Source: Craspedostauros australis (taxonomy: Eukaryota; Bacillariophyta; Bacillariophyceae; Mastogloiales; Achnanthaceae). Taken from it: a stretch of 64,000 bases of DNA. Both the position numbers and the translations under genes were made by a program. This document shows, one piece after another, positions 1-9,236 of the stretch. The stretch is taken from the NCBI GenBank assembly GCA_026770025.1, contig JAMXDE010000003.1:2604001-2668000 (forward strand), read 5' to 3'. Positions within the stretch are counted from its first letter, which is position 1. The number at the start of each line of letters is the position of its first letter. The notes under the pieces are model-generated. The model worked only from the letters and a program-made list of their open reading frames with translations, had not been told where the DNA came from and ran no database searches.

Positions 1-1477
1 CCAGCTGGGCAATGCGTAGCTTGCGTGACGCTGGGTTGTCAGCCATTGCAACCATCGCATCCCACAGTAAGACGCCGTCGTCGTGGTCAGGCTGAAGGAG
101 GCAGGCGAGGGACGTCCCTTGGATGCATTGTTGCAGTAAAGCGTGCATGGTGACAACGTCACGTTGAACTTGGTCTTCGGTGATCGCCAAGGGTTTCTTC
201 GTCTTCGGGTCGCGATAGTAATTGAGTGCAGCTTCCTGCATCGCCTTGTACAGAGTGATGAAGGTGTCTTCCGTCAGGTACTTCATGTGGTTGAGTCGTA
301 GGAACGAGTTGAACGTGCTGCGGAAGACTTGAAATCCTTTTTCTTCATCATAGTGATAGCTTGGGTTGATACTGTGTGGGCGACGCAATGGTCTTGTTGC
401 AACTGGCGGCGTCACATTCGATGTGGTTGACGTCCTTTGTGGGCTATGGTCGAGACCAGGACGAGCGGATGCCATGGCTGGCGGAGGGCTGGTGTGCACA
501 TGTGTGGGCAATGGTGCAATGGGAACGCCACGTGGCGCGTTCGGTATTGGTGCGAAGGCTGGCGTATGAGGTGTTGATGCTGTTGGGTTTGGTGGTGTCA
601 TGTGTTCGACGCGATTGGGTGTGGAGCCCGGTGGCCGAATGGGGACACGATAAGCAGCATTAAGTGGATCACCAGTGCGGATAGCAAATGGATCGAATGT
701 TGCATGCCGTGATGTGGTTGGAGGGTCTGGGCTCTGCCCAACACGGTATGGCACAGTCCCGTCATTGCGTTGTGTGTGGTACTCAGCCATTGCTGGCGTA
801 TTGGCTACAACCGGTGTCGATGTTGCGGTGTGACCAATAGGTTGTTTGGTGGCTGTTGCAGTGCCTGTCTGTCCAGGTACGGATGGCAGTGTTGTTGTGG
901 TGCTGTAGAGTTCCACCAAGTCGTCACCTGCAGCATCTTTCTTCATGTACTCGAGCCACTGGCTGGGAAGGATTTCCTCCACACCAAACCATGCCTCAGC
1001 ATTCTTTCGATTGTATCCATCGTTCTTGACAACCGCTGTGGATATCGATCCCATGGGTGGAAGGCACGTGTCACAGAATGCCTCAAACTGGTCATACGTG
1101 ATGTCCTCTGCTTTTGGCTCGTAGATGGTTGCTTTATCGACGTCATCAGCTTCGTCTTTCTCGAGGTACTTTCCGAATTGGTGTAGCCTTCCAAAGTCGT
1201 ATTTCAGCATGATGCATGTGACAGGGCAACGGAGCATTGGGATCACAATGCCAAGGTCGCTGCGAGCGAAGAATCCGAGCGTGCGAAGAACGCGGTTGAT
1301 GTTCAACCCTTCAGCTGCATCTCTGGTGTTGAAGATCGGCAGGAGGTAGACAAACGCCTCGGTGAACCCCAGGACGTCGGTGAGGAACTTGACAGTTGTT
1401 GTCGTCGGGTCTGGTGGCTTCTTGGGTATCCTGAAGCCGGATGCGGCGACAATCCCGGCAGCTCCTCTCGTCGACAT
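1..1477 (-). CDS. Gag-like protein of an LTR retrotransposon, C-terminus beyond the window
   Basis: An open frame runs on the minus strand from the ATG at 1477 (protein begins MSTRGAAGIVAAS) to the window edge, about 492 codons without a stop. The N-terminal ~190 residues look folded. A low-complexity middle rich in Pro and Thr follows, and the last ~120 residues contain YLTEDTFITLYKAMQEA and MHALLQQCIQGTSLA, with DGVLLWDAM further on. I read this as the helical capsid part of a Ty1/copia-type Gag, which typically has a short 'DG..W..L' stretch. No zinc knuckle, protease or pol is visible because the window ends. The opposite strand also has short open stretches, but none has this length or composition. 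It could instead be a host protein derived from a gag gene. Confidence is good for the coding frame and moderate for the family. Confidence 0.55.
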   Translation of the reverse strand, partial: MSTRGAAGIVAASGFRIPKKPPDPTTTTVKFLTDVLGFTEAFVYLLPIFNTRDAAEGLNINRVLRTLGFFARSDLGIVIPMLRCPVTCIMLKYDFGRLHQFGKYLEKDEADDVDKATIYEPKAEDITYDQFEAFCDTCLPPMGSISTAVVKNDGYNRKNAEAWFGVEEILPSQWLEYMKKDAAGDDLVELYSTTTTLPSVPGQTGTATATKQPIGHTATSTPVVANTPAMAEYHTQRNDGTVPYRVGQSPDPPTTSRHATFDPFAIRTGDPLNAAYRVPIRPPGSTPNRVEHMTPPNPTASTPHTPAFAPIPNAPRGVPIAPLPTHVHTSPPPAMASARPGLDHSPQRTSTTSNVTPPVATRPLRRPHSINPSYHYDEEKGFQVFRSTFNSFLRLNHMKYLTEDTFITLYKAMQEAALNYYRDPKTKKPLAITEDQVQRDVVTMHALLQQCIQGTSLACLLQPDHDDGVLLWDAMVAMADNPASRKLRIAQL

Positions 1478-2288
1478 TGGTCTCGTCCTCAGTCTCTCGT
1501 TCAATACGTCACAGGATCCCCCCCTCAACTGGCAAGTACCTCAGCGCGGTCGAAACGTCGTGTGCCGTAATGCCTCGTCAGTCAGTCAATCAGTCAAGCG
1601 GCAGTGGCAGCAACAGTAAGCGGCAACGGCGGGCGGCCAAGCAAGAGTCAAAGGTCCTTATAAACTATTGGAATCTGGGCTGATGGTAACGACTGTGGAT
1701 GATCAGTGTGTGTGCTAACTGTGTTGTGTAGGGAATTATGAGGCATACCTCGCTACTTTTGTTGTGTTTCGCTTTGTTCTGTTCCATCAGCGTTCGTGCA
1801 CGTATTTCGATGTTTGCCTTCTCATTTCTCTCTGCTGTTGCGTCTTGATCGCTGCTGTGTGGTCGTCGTATCTTTTGTGTTTCCGATTCATGCGATCGTA
1901 GCTCCATGTCTCCGGCTCGTGCGGTCGTGGCTCCAATATCGTGAACACGCGAGCAAAGATCTCGAGTTCTTGGATCTGACGTCATTTGTATCTAGAATCT
2001 TCAATCCTAGACTTTGTTCCGAAGGCGGACAGACAATAGTAACGACAAATAATGGAAGAAGAAATCAGTGCTCCAAAGCGCATTGGGGAGGGATGGAGAA
2101 ATAAGAAATGATAACGCGAAGAAAGAGACCTTCGAGAGGCCCAACTAAGAAGCTCCACTCTGGCGAGATCGCTTGGGCCGGATTTGTGACGCTCACAAGC
2201 GCCGCGCATGCTTCCCGAAACATCCAAGATGGGCAATAGAAACGAAGCAAAGAACACCCGAATTGTGTTTTCGCTCGCTGCGCACAAC
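1478..2288. other. Spacer between the gag-like ORF and the DNA transposon
   Basis: About 810 bp without a convincing gene. It lies 5' of the minus-strand gag-like frame, so part of it may be the 5' LTR and leader of that element. A TATA-like TTATAAAC occurs near 1659-1666. With only one end in the window, no LTR border can be fixed. Short frames of 80-112 codons on both strands look like chance. Confidence 0.3.
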
Positions 2289-2480
2289 TCTAGGAGCCCG
2301 ATCAGTGAGTCGACCTGCACTTTGTCATGGGACTCAATAACTTTTATCTAGTAGATCCACACCAAGCACATAGTCGTAATCCTTATAATCTTCTTACAAA
2401 TAATTAACCGATCGATTTTTGTTGTATATCCTTTTTTAAGTTTTATGTACAGTCAAAGATATGCTAAAGTCCTATGAGTC
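2289..2480 (+). repeat. Left terminal inverted repeat of the DDE transposon
   Basis: It pairs with 8115-8306 in reverse complement. The outer ~50 bp are nearly identical and the inner part matches in blocks separated by short indels. Confidence 0.6.
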
Positions 2481-2952
2481 GACCACATGAAACTCCTGGT
2501 TGTTTTTCAGAAGGTTCCATGCTGTTCCGAAGTATTTATCGTCGGGTGATCAGTCACGGACCTGCTCCGGAAGGAGTCGTTCGTTTGGTACACGTTAAAT
2601 ACACGTTAGCATCTGCGACATGATCTCGCATTTTGCTCGTCACAAAACACATCACACAAAACACATCACACATCCAAAATCATCGCCATCCCCTCACAAT
2701 TTCGCAAATCATCGCCACTCTTTCGCTCCATCTCACAACTTTCCTCGCCAATGCCATGCGCACTCGCTGTTGTGTTCCATGCTTGTGCTCGCCCTGGTAG
2801 TGTTCGTGTAGTAGTAGTAGTTGCAGTTGTTGTCGTTGTTCCTGAATGATCGACCTTCCTTTGGATGCTCTCCTTCCTCACTTCGTCTCAGACCAGTGCA
2901 GTTCATCACAGACAACCAGCCAACAACTACTCTCTCCAGCACCAATCCAACC

Positions 2953-5900
2953 ATGCTCCCCTCTGCCGCTGCCAAGGCCCTCCCCAACGATGCTAACCCC
3001 TCCCCCAGTAAGAAACCGCGTTCTGCTCGCCTTGCATCTGCTCCTCCCTTCGATTCGAAGGGGTTCCTGCTGCCTACTGCAGAGCAACTGTTGCCTGACA
3101 AGCCGTCTGCTACGTTGAGGAAGCCGAGCACCATCACGCAAGTGATCGATGTGAAGCCGATGCATGCAGCGGATGGCGGCCTCGTCCCGAACAGTACGCA
3201 TGCGCATGCTCGCGAGCTGCACGTGTTCGTACACATCCTCGATGAAAACGGAGGTGTCTACGACAACTCCAACGTCAGGGTGCGCTCGGAAGGACGAGGT
3301 GTCGGCGATGGTACGTTGGTGAGCGTTATCGTGAACGCGCCACCCCCGCCTGCTGCAGCTGATGTTGCACCACCTGTCGAGCCTGCCCCACCGGCGAGGC
3401 TCCCTCGTCGCTGCAATGCTGTTGTTGCTGGTGGCTATGCAGACACCTCCAATGACAGCGACACCACCTACGACGACAACGACAGGGGGGAACGAACGCG
3501 CGCCAGCAGGAACAGGAGAGGAGGTCAGTTTGGGTATGACCCGGAAGAGGGGGGAAATTGGAGGCGCCCTGCTGTGATTCGTGTGATGGAGGAGCTCACG
3601 GATCACTTCGATGTGAACGTGTTCAATTCCATGCCTCCCACAGGATTCGTGCTAGGTGGCAATTGTGACAGGCGCACATGGTGGAATGCAACACGTGTGT
3701 GGGTCACTGTGGCAACTGCGCTCTGGGGTGTCTTGCTCCCTCAGGAGGCTCCGCCAACTCGCCAGATGCAACAGGTGGTGGCGTTTGTCCATGCTCGCGT
3801 GGACCTCCCGCCTCCTACACTTGGTGCGAACCTGTACACCCTATGTGTGAGGGGAGAAAAGACACTTGCTAACGCTGCCAGAGCTGTACTCGCTGCATCT
3901 ACGTCATTCACTAACAGCTCCGCAATCCTGTCTCGTCATGTAGAGAATCTTCCGGAGGAACAACGCAATCGTGTCGAGCCCACGCGTGCCACTATTACTA
4001 GGAGTCAGCTAACAACATTGCGACGTGGGTTTGATATGTTTAGCCGTGGCGAAACCATTCCAGCGCCAGTACTTCAGTATCGTGTGCGTGCCTGTGACCT
4101 GTCTGGCGTGGTGTCCTTCCTCATGACAACAACAACATACAAGCCAGGGTTGAGTCACATGGTACAGTATGGTGGAGTCGAATTCGAGAATGTCCCGGTG
4201 TTCGATCGTGGTAGCACCACCATCAAACAACTATTGGACATGTACTCATCTACAACTAACAACCCAGTGGGAAGGCCTGCGTTCACCCTCATGACTAACC
4301 TGCTCACACGAAAAAGCAAGATCAAGACAGGGCTTTCTTCCTTCGAGAGTTACTTCTGCATGGCCACAGAGAAACTGAAACAGGCAATTTCGCGCCTAGT
4401 AGACCTGCTGAAGGCTAAGTATGATGCGGATGGGGAGGAAAAAAACGATGCCAATGACGAGAGCGACAACGACGACGAGCCGGATGACATCATTGCACAG
4501 CATGTGCGCACTGCCGATTCTCTGTTGCATGCGCTCGAACTGCTTGTCGTGTTTGTCAAATGGGAATTCACCGCGTCGCACATGCAGCTTCGTAGTGACG
4601 ACCCCATGCATTCGGCCGCGTTCGCTCTCACCACCGAAAAGGCGAAGAAGGGAGCAGGCTCATCAACCAACCAACGCAAAGCCCACACCAACAAGCACAA
4701 GTGCAAGAAGAACACCACCATCACAAATGACATTTCTCCCACCACCTCAAACAAACAACCACGTAAAGTATGCAACAGATGTGGCGCAGCAATGCGATTT
4801 GTGGATGATCGTTTTGTCCCTTTTGTCACTATGCTTAAGGACAGCGAACTCACAGAACACAAGGACGAGTTGCAGTCAATGCTTGTGGCAGCGCCGGGAT
4901 TCGCTGATGAAATTGTTAACTACATGGCTCACAAAGTGCGTGCAAAGGTTCAATTCAGACAAATCGACATTTATAAATCCACGACCAACAACAATGGCAA
5001 AAGAGCCTATGTGGTACTTGACCATAAGCAAAAAATTCTACCGACAGGCCAAAGCGAAGCCCAGCAAGAATATTGGGGGAAGAAGGGAATGTCACTGCTT
5101 GGGGCGATGGTCATCACATGTCACAATGATATTTTTACTTATCAGTTCATTGACATTGTGGTCGGTGGAAGACCGACACAAGACACTCTTCAAGTTGGTG
5201 GACTACTTGACATTGTGCAAAAAAAGGTCAAAGACATTCTCCCATCCGTGACTGAAATCATCCTACAGAGCGATAACGCGTGTTGCTTCGCCAGTCACGA
5301 GCACATCCCACTGATCACATCGGTACTCAACAAGAACCTTGCGACACGAAAAGCAGCCAAAATCATCGCGTGGATTTACACGGAGGCCCAAACCGGTAAG
5401 AGCATGTTGGACACCCACTTCGCCTTCATCACCCGTGTACTGCGAAAATACGTGCAAAGTGGACGCGACATCAAGACCGCCCGCCAACTCTACGAAGCAC
5501 TGAAAGCTGGTAGCATCGCGGGGACAACAACGGTATTGGTCAATGCACGAAACCTCCAAGGCCACATCACGACATTGCCAGGCGCACCAAAAAGACGATT
5601 CCGAGCATCTGGACAACAGGTACGCCAGACTCATGAGGTGAAGTATGACGATGGCCAGGCGCAGCTGGTGGCTGCATCTGGCATCACGGAAGACATCGTG
5701 GTGAAGACCACCGAATGGGATGGCTGGATCATCAATGAGGTGGGTGTCATCGAGGACAGAACGTTCACGTCCGAGAAGCCGGCAATTACGTCCGAATCAT
5801 TCAGGAAGACGGACAAGACGCGAAAACTCGGGCGCACAGCGGCAGAGAGCAAGGGGCTGGTGTTCGGCAAAGCCCTCGAAGACGGACATGAACACCTTCC

Positions 5901-6474
5901 GTGTGATCACACCACGGCGCTACAAGACCAGACCGCGGAAACACATCACCCACCACTCGCCGTGCCAGGCTGGGCTGGCAAAACCACGCGCAAACCAGCG
6001 AAACTACCAGACTACATCGCGGCAAAATTGAAGGACATCAGTGAAGCGTCCGCGAAGGACCCGAAAAACAGACCGTCCGAACACGAAGCACATGAGCAAT
6101 TGATGGACGACAACAGGACCAAAACTGACTGGTACGTACAACTGCACGCAAACCCCATGCGCGTCAAAGCGTCGCTGTCGGCAGCGTACAACACCAAACA
6201 ACGCAAGGAAAAGAAAGAGGCTGCCCTCATCAAGACGGAAACCACCACCAACCCAACAGGCAACACAACAGCAACAGCATCTGCAATTGTGGCGACCCAC
6301 GATGTGCCAGCTGAAACACAGGAGGAACGAAGAGAGGAGGAGTTGCAGAGAGAAGAAGAGGAGCTGGATCATCAGATGTGGTGTGATGCTGACACACTGA
6401 AGGCCAACACAGAAAGTGAGGCTGTGTTGGATGATGGGACGGAAAATTGTGATGGGCACGTACTGCCGCGATAA
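2953..6474 (+). CDS. DDE transposase-like protein, 1173 aa
   Basis: This is the putative transposase of the surrounding inverted-repeat element. The start is the first in-frame ATG, at 2953; the frame is open further upstream but has no ATG. The N-terminal ~250 residues are low complexity. A single CxxC pair sits in CNRCGAAMRF. The likely RNase H-fold core has D690 in YVVLDHKQK, followed by GKKGMSLLGAMVI, D774 in LQSDNACC, and E811 in YTEAQTGKSMLDTHF, giving roughly 84 and 37 residues between the acidic residues. The DHK..LP, GKKG and QSDNA pattern resembles transposases known from oomycetes and fungi (MULE/KDZ-like), but I cannot assign a superfamily. The C-terminus is Glu/Thr-rich and ends with TAA at 6472-6474. 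The frame is unbroken, so the gene may still be functional. Confidence 0.65.
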   Translation: MLPSAAAKALPNDANPSPSKKPRSARLASAPPFDSKGFLLPTAEQLLPDKPSATLRKPSTITQVIDVKPMHAADGGLVPNSTHAHARELHVFVHILDENGGVYDNSNVRVRSEGRGVGDGTLVSVIVNAPPPPAAADVAPPVEPAPPARLPRRCNAVVAGGYADTSNDSDTTYDDNDRGERTRASRNRRGGQFGYDPEEGGNWRRPAVIRVMEELTDHFDVNVFNSMPPTGFVLGGNCDRRTWWNATRVWVTVATALWGVLLPQEAPPTRQMQQVVAFVHARVDLPPPTLGANLYTLCVRGEKTLANAARAVLAASTSFTNSSAILSRHVENLPEEQRNRVEPTRATITRSQLTTLRRGFDMFSRGETIPAPVLQYRVRACDLSGVVSFLMTTTTYKPGLSHMVQYGGVEFENVPVFDRGSTTIKQLLDMYSSTTNNPVGRPAFTLMTNLLTRKSKIKTGLSSFESYFCMATEKLKQAISRLVDLLKAKYDADGEEKNDANDESDNDDEPDDIIAQHVRTADSLLHALELLVVFVKWEFTASHMQLRSDDPMHSAAFALTTEKAKKGAGSSTNQRKAHTNKHKCKKNTTITNDISPTTSNKQPRKVCNRCGAAMRFVDDRFVPFVTMLKDSELTEHKDELQSMLVAAPGFADEIVNYMAHKVRAKVQFRQIDIYKSTTNNNGKRAYVVLDHKQKILPTGQSEAQQEYWGKKGMSLLGAMVITCHNDIFTYQFIDIVVGGRPTQDTLQVGGLLDIVQKKVKDILPSVTEIILQSDNACCFASHEHIPLITSVLNKNLATRKAAKIIAWIYTEAQTGKSMLDTHFAFITRVLRKYVQSGRDIKTARQLYEALKAGSIAGTTTVLVNARNLQGHITTLPGAPKRRFRASGQQVRQTHEVKYDDGQAQLVAASGITEDIVVKTTEWDGWIINEVGVIEDRTFTSEKPAITSESFRKTDKTRKLGRTAAESKGLVFGKALEDGHEHLPCDHTTALQDQTAETHHPPLAVPGWAGKTTRKPAKLPDYIAAKLKDISEASAKDPKNRPSEHEAHEQLMDDNRTKTDWYVQLHANPMRVKASLSAAYNTKQRKEKKEAALIKTETTTNPTGNTTATASAIVATHDVPAETQEERREEELQREEEELDHQMWCDADTLKANTESEAVLDDGTENCDGHVLPR

Positions 6475-6952
6475 CACTAGTTGTGGAGTTTTGTGGGTGG
6501 CAGACCATGCTACTAAAACGAGTCTAGAGGCCATCCAAAAAACACCCAAATATCTGCTTGTCATGCTATATCTCAACAACACATCGCTTAAAATTAAAAC
6601 TAAGCATTGAATTCGTACACATGACTATCGGTTTATCAGAATATTGAAGGTAAATGAGTACAGAACATATTTTGGAAGTCATGTTGGTTTGCTGTGTGTT
6701 GTGTGGTGGATTCGAAAAAAAATGTTGATGCCACAATGTTGCCGTCCAATGAGCACACATGATCATCATCATCATCGTTGTATTTCAGCAAAATGTGCAT
6801 ACCATTCGCTCTGCATACCCCCCAGCTACCCACTCCATGAAGGCTGGCCACAGACATTGGCTCTGCATGCAGCAATGCAGCCACACACTGAAACAGAGCG
6901 ATTGCCAAAAAACGTTTTCAATCCGGATGCGGTATGGATATGGATCCATATC

Positions 6953-7999
6953 TCATCCATATGATCCTTTCAGCCCCTCCAAGCACTCCTCGTGCATTCC
7001 CACACTCCATGGTGACACGCAGATGCATCCAGAATGGGCTGGGAGTGCCTGGCCGATGTGATACACCTCCATGTGATGATGTTGTGGTGCATTTTTTGCT
7101 CCAACCGAACATGACCATTCTGCAGATATGGTCAGCTGCAGCCTCTTCCAGACAACTTCAGCAGAGCATACTTCACGACGTGCATCTTCAATTGATGCCG
7201 CACGCATCTTGTATGGGTGGCTTGGCGATTGAGGGGCGTCTTCCCATTGCCCCTCACAGCCAAAGCCACGCGACCGGTGCCGCGCGAGCCCCAACCAAAA
7301 CTCCTCAGAACCACCTTTTCCTCCGCGCGGACACCTTCCCGGTGCTCCGCGAGCCTCAAACTTCGAGGGTGCCTTCTTCTTGCCCCTCTTGAGGCGTCTT
7401 GACCATCCGGAGGCGCTGTTTTGACCTGTGTGTGGCACACACAGGCCAAAACCAACGAGCCGATTTGGAGCCAAATCGTGATCGTATTTCTGGGGCCTAC
7501 GACGGCCCCAAATCAACCCCTCTTCCCGCCTCCGTTCGTCCACCCACCAAACGTTGCGTGGAGCTGACGGCGATGTTCTTGGATCTTGAATTGGCCGGCT
7601 GGTTGTTGCGGCGCCAAGCATACCGTTCGACGGCCATTGTAGTATTTTTTTGGTGTTGCTCCGCTTCCATGTTGGTGTGTCAAGTTTGCCACTCTCAACC
7701 GGCCTCACATGTTGGGGGATGTGGAGATTTACCTCCAATTGTACCGACTGTCCAAAAAGACCACGACACAAAACACTCGAGGAGTACCAAACCCACTCAA
7801 CCACTTCGCCACGACGAAGCACACCTGACGATGTTGCGCATCGTGATATCATTGGTGTTTCATGACGAAGTATCCAGTTTCGTGACGTCGATGACGGATT
7901 GGACAAGCACATTGTGTCATTAACGTAAACACTCATTCGCCGCTTCCCCCAATATTCTACAACTAGTGCTATCGTGGAGGGACTGTTGGATGGTCCCAT
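6953..7999 (-). CDS. Uncharacterised long ORF inside the DNA transposon, doubtful gene
   Basis: A frame of 348 codons is open on the minus strand from the ATG at 7999, in the otherwise empty right half of the transposon and convergent with the transposase. The product is basic and rich in Arg, Gly, Ser and Pro (for example SRRLKRGKKKAPSKF), with no recognised domain, signal peptide or membrane segment. A second protein would not be unusual for a large DNA transposon, but the composition is not clearly protein-like and the opposite strand also has open stretches. It may be chance. Confidence 0.2.
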   Translation of the reverse strand: MGPSNSPSTIALVVEYWGKRRMSVYVNDTMCLSNPSSTSRNWILRHETPMISRCATSSGVLRRGEVVEWVWYSSSVLCRGLFGQSVQLEVNLHIPQHVRPVESGKLDTPTWKRSNTKKILQWPSNGMLGAATTSRPIQDPRTSPSAPRNVWWVDERRREEGLIWGRRRPQKYDHDLAPNRLVGFGLCVPHTGQNSASGWSRRLKRGKKKAPSKFEARGAPGRCPRGGKGGSEEFWLGLARHRSRGFGCEGQWEDAPQSPSHPYKMRAASIEDARREVCSAEVVWKRLQLTISAEWSCSVGAKNAPQHHHMEVYHIGQALPAHSGCICVSPWSVGMHEECLEGLKGSYG

Positions 8000-8114
8000 C
8001 CGAACACCTGAAAAAGAGACTAAACAATTCAAAATCGGAACAAAGTTGCTGAAACAAAGAACAGCAAAGGGTTAAATTGGATCGATGTAGTCGGAAGAAA
8101 AAGGCTGAGTCCCT

Positions 8115-8306
8115 AAAGCAGTCTAAAAATGCGCACATTGACGGGTCCATAAAACTTAAAATAGGATCTAACTTAAAAATCGATCGGTTAATTATTTATA
8201 TGGAGATTACGAGGATTACGAATATGTGCTTTGTTTGGATATCGGAGACAAATGTTATTGAGTCCCATGACAAAGTGCAGGTCGACTCACTGATCGGGCT
8301 CCTAGA
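8115..8306 (-). repeat. Right terminal inverted repeat of the DDE transposon
   Basis: Reverse complement of 2289-2480. The outermost segment CTGATCGGGCTCCTAGA (8290-8306) is an almost exact mirror of the left end. Confidence 0.6.
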
Positions 8307-9029
8307 AGAGTGAAAGTACTCTCGACTGGAACAAGGATTGGCACCGTCAACGAACATTCCGCGTTGCCGCGATTGCACTCGTGTGATGTTGGAACCAAGC
8401 CGGCGTGGCTGTGTTCTTCTTCAAGGGTAGAAAGTGCGAGGGGGAGAACTCTTCAATGCACCATCATGGCAAGGTTAGGGAGAGAGGCGCAAGAGCTGCT
8501 TCGCCCTGTAGAATGCTGTGGGAAGCGGAACCACGTTGACATCGACAATGACCCACCGGAGAAAAGCCAACTCGAACACCCACGTCCCCCGTTCTGCGCT
8601 CGTGCTCGTGAGCGGTATTCGCTTGATGGCGGCAAACTGAGGTTCCTTTGTGCCACTCACAATTTCGTAAAGCGTAAAGAACCTCTCCTTCCCTGTTTTC
8701 GGGACCAACACGCGACAAACAACGACGCAGTTTCGCCATGACGTGCTAAGATGCAACAAGAAACATCGGGTCAAGCCAAACAATCACACCAGCCACAACA
8801 CTTCGGGCGCAAATGGCAGAACAGCCAAGAAGACTGCAAGGAAGCCACTGGGATAGAGTAGATCGTAGCCACCAGACACGAACAAACCATTTCCTTCGTT
8901 GTGATAAACTCCAAACAGTCCTAACATACCCGTGCTCAAGTCCATGGATCATCAACAGAGCAGCCTCGATCCATCGTCAACATAAAGTGTAGACGGCAGC
9001 AGCAGTTATCGTTGCACAACATCCCCCCT
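8307..9029. other. Spacer upstream of the AAA ATPase gene
   Basis: About 720 bp with no supported gene; presumably includes the promoter of the gene starting at 9237. Frames of 90-140 codons occur on both strands, without recognisable protein content. Confidence 0.3.
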
Positions 9030-9113
9030 TCACTCCACTCCACTCCACTCTGCTCCACTTCACTTCACTCTGCTCCACTTCACTTCACTCTGCTCCACTT
9101 CACTTCACTCTGC
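9030..9113 (+). repeat. Tandem repeat in the 5' leader of the AAA ATPase gene
   Basis: CACTCCACTCCACTCC is followed by three copies of a 20-bp unit close to TCTGCTCCACTTCACTTCAC. A second simple stretch built on 'CACAAATCA' follows at 9142-9215. The pyrimidine-rich strand is the sense strand of the downstream gene. Confidence 0.75.
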
Positions 9114-9236
9114 AAGCGATTCGATCGAAGCAACGGCTCCTCCGCAAATCACAAACCGCAAATCATAAATCACAACTTACAGATCACAAACCACAAATCA
9201 CAAATCACAAACCAAAAACCGCAGCAGTCCATCATC

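Larger units (their letters stand above)
2289..8306 (+). mobile_element. DNA transposon with inverted ends and a DDE transposase
   Basis: The sequence from 2289 (TCTAGGAGCCCGATCAGTGA) reappears inverted, ending at 8306. The first ~50 bp match almost perfectly, including GTCGACCTGCACTTTGTCAT. Similarity then continues as interrupted blocks, for example TAATTAACCGATCGATTTTT at 2401-2420 against its complement at 8177-8196, and TTTAAGTTTTATG near 2436-2448 and 8148-8160. The arms therefore extend at least ~190 bp inward. The element is about 6.0 kb and holds the 1173-aa transposase gene in its left half and a long non-conserved right half. No clear target-site duplication was found outside the ends, which suggests an old copy or slightly wrong borders. 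Confidence 0.6.

Noticed and set aside
2065-2320. Minus-strand frames reading through the left inverted repeat, mirrored at 8196-8378
   Set aside because: The similarity comes from the inverted repeat itself, not from conserved protein.
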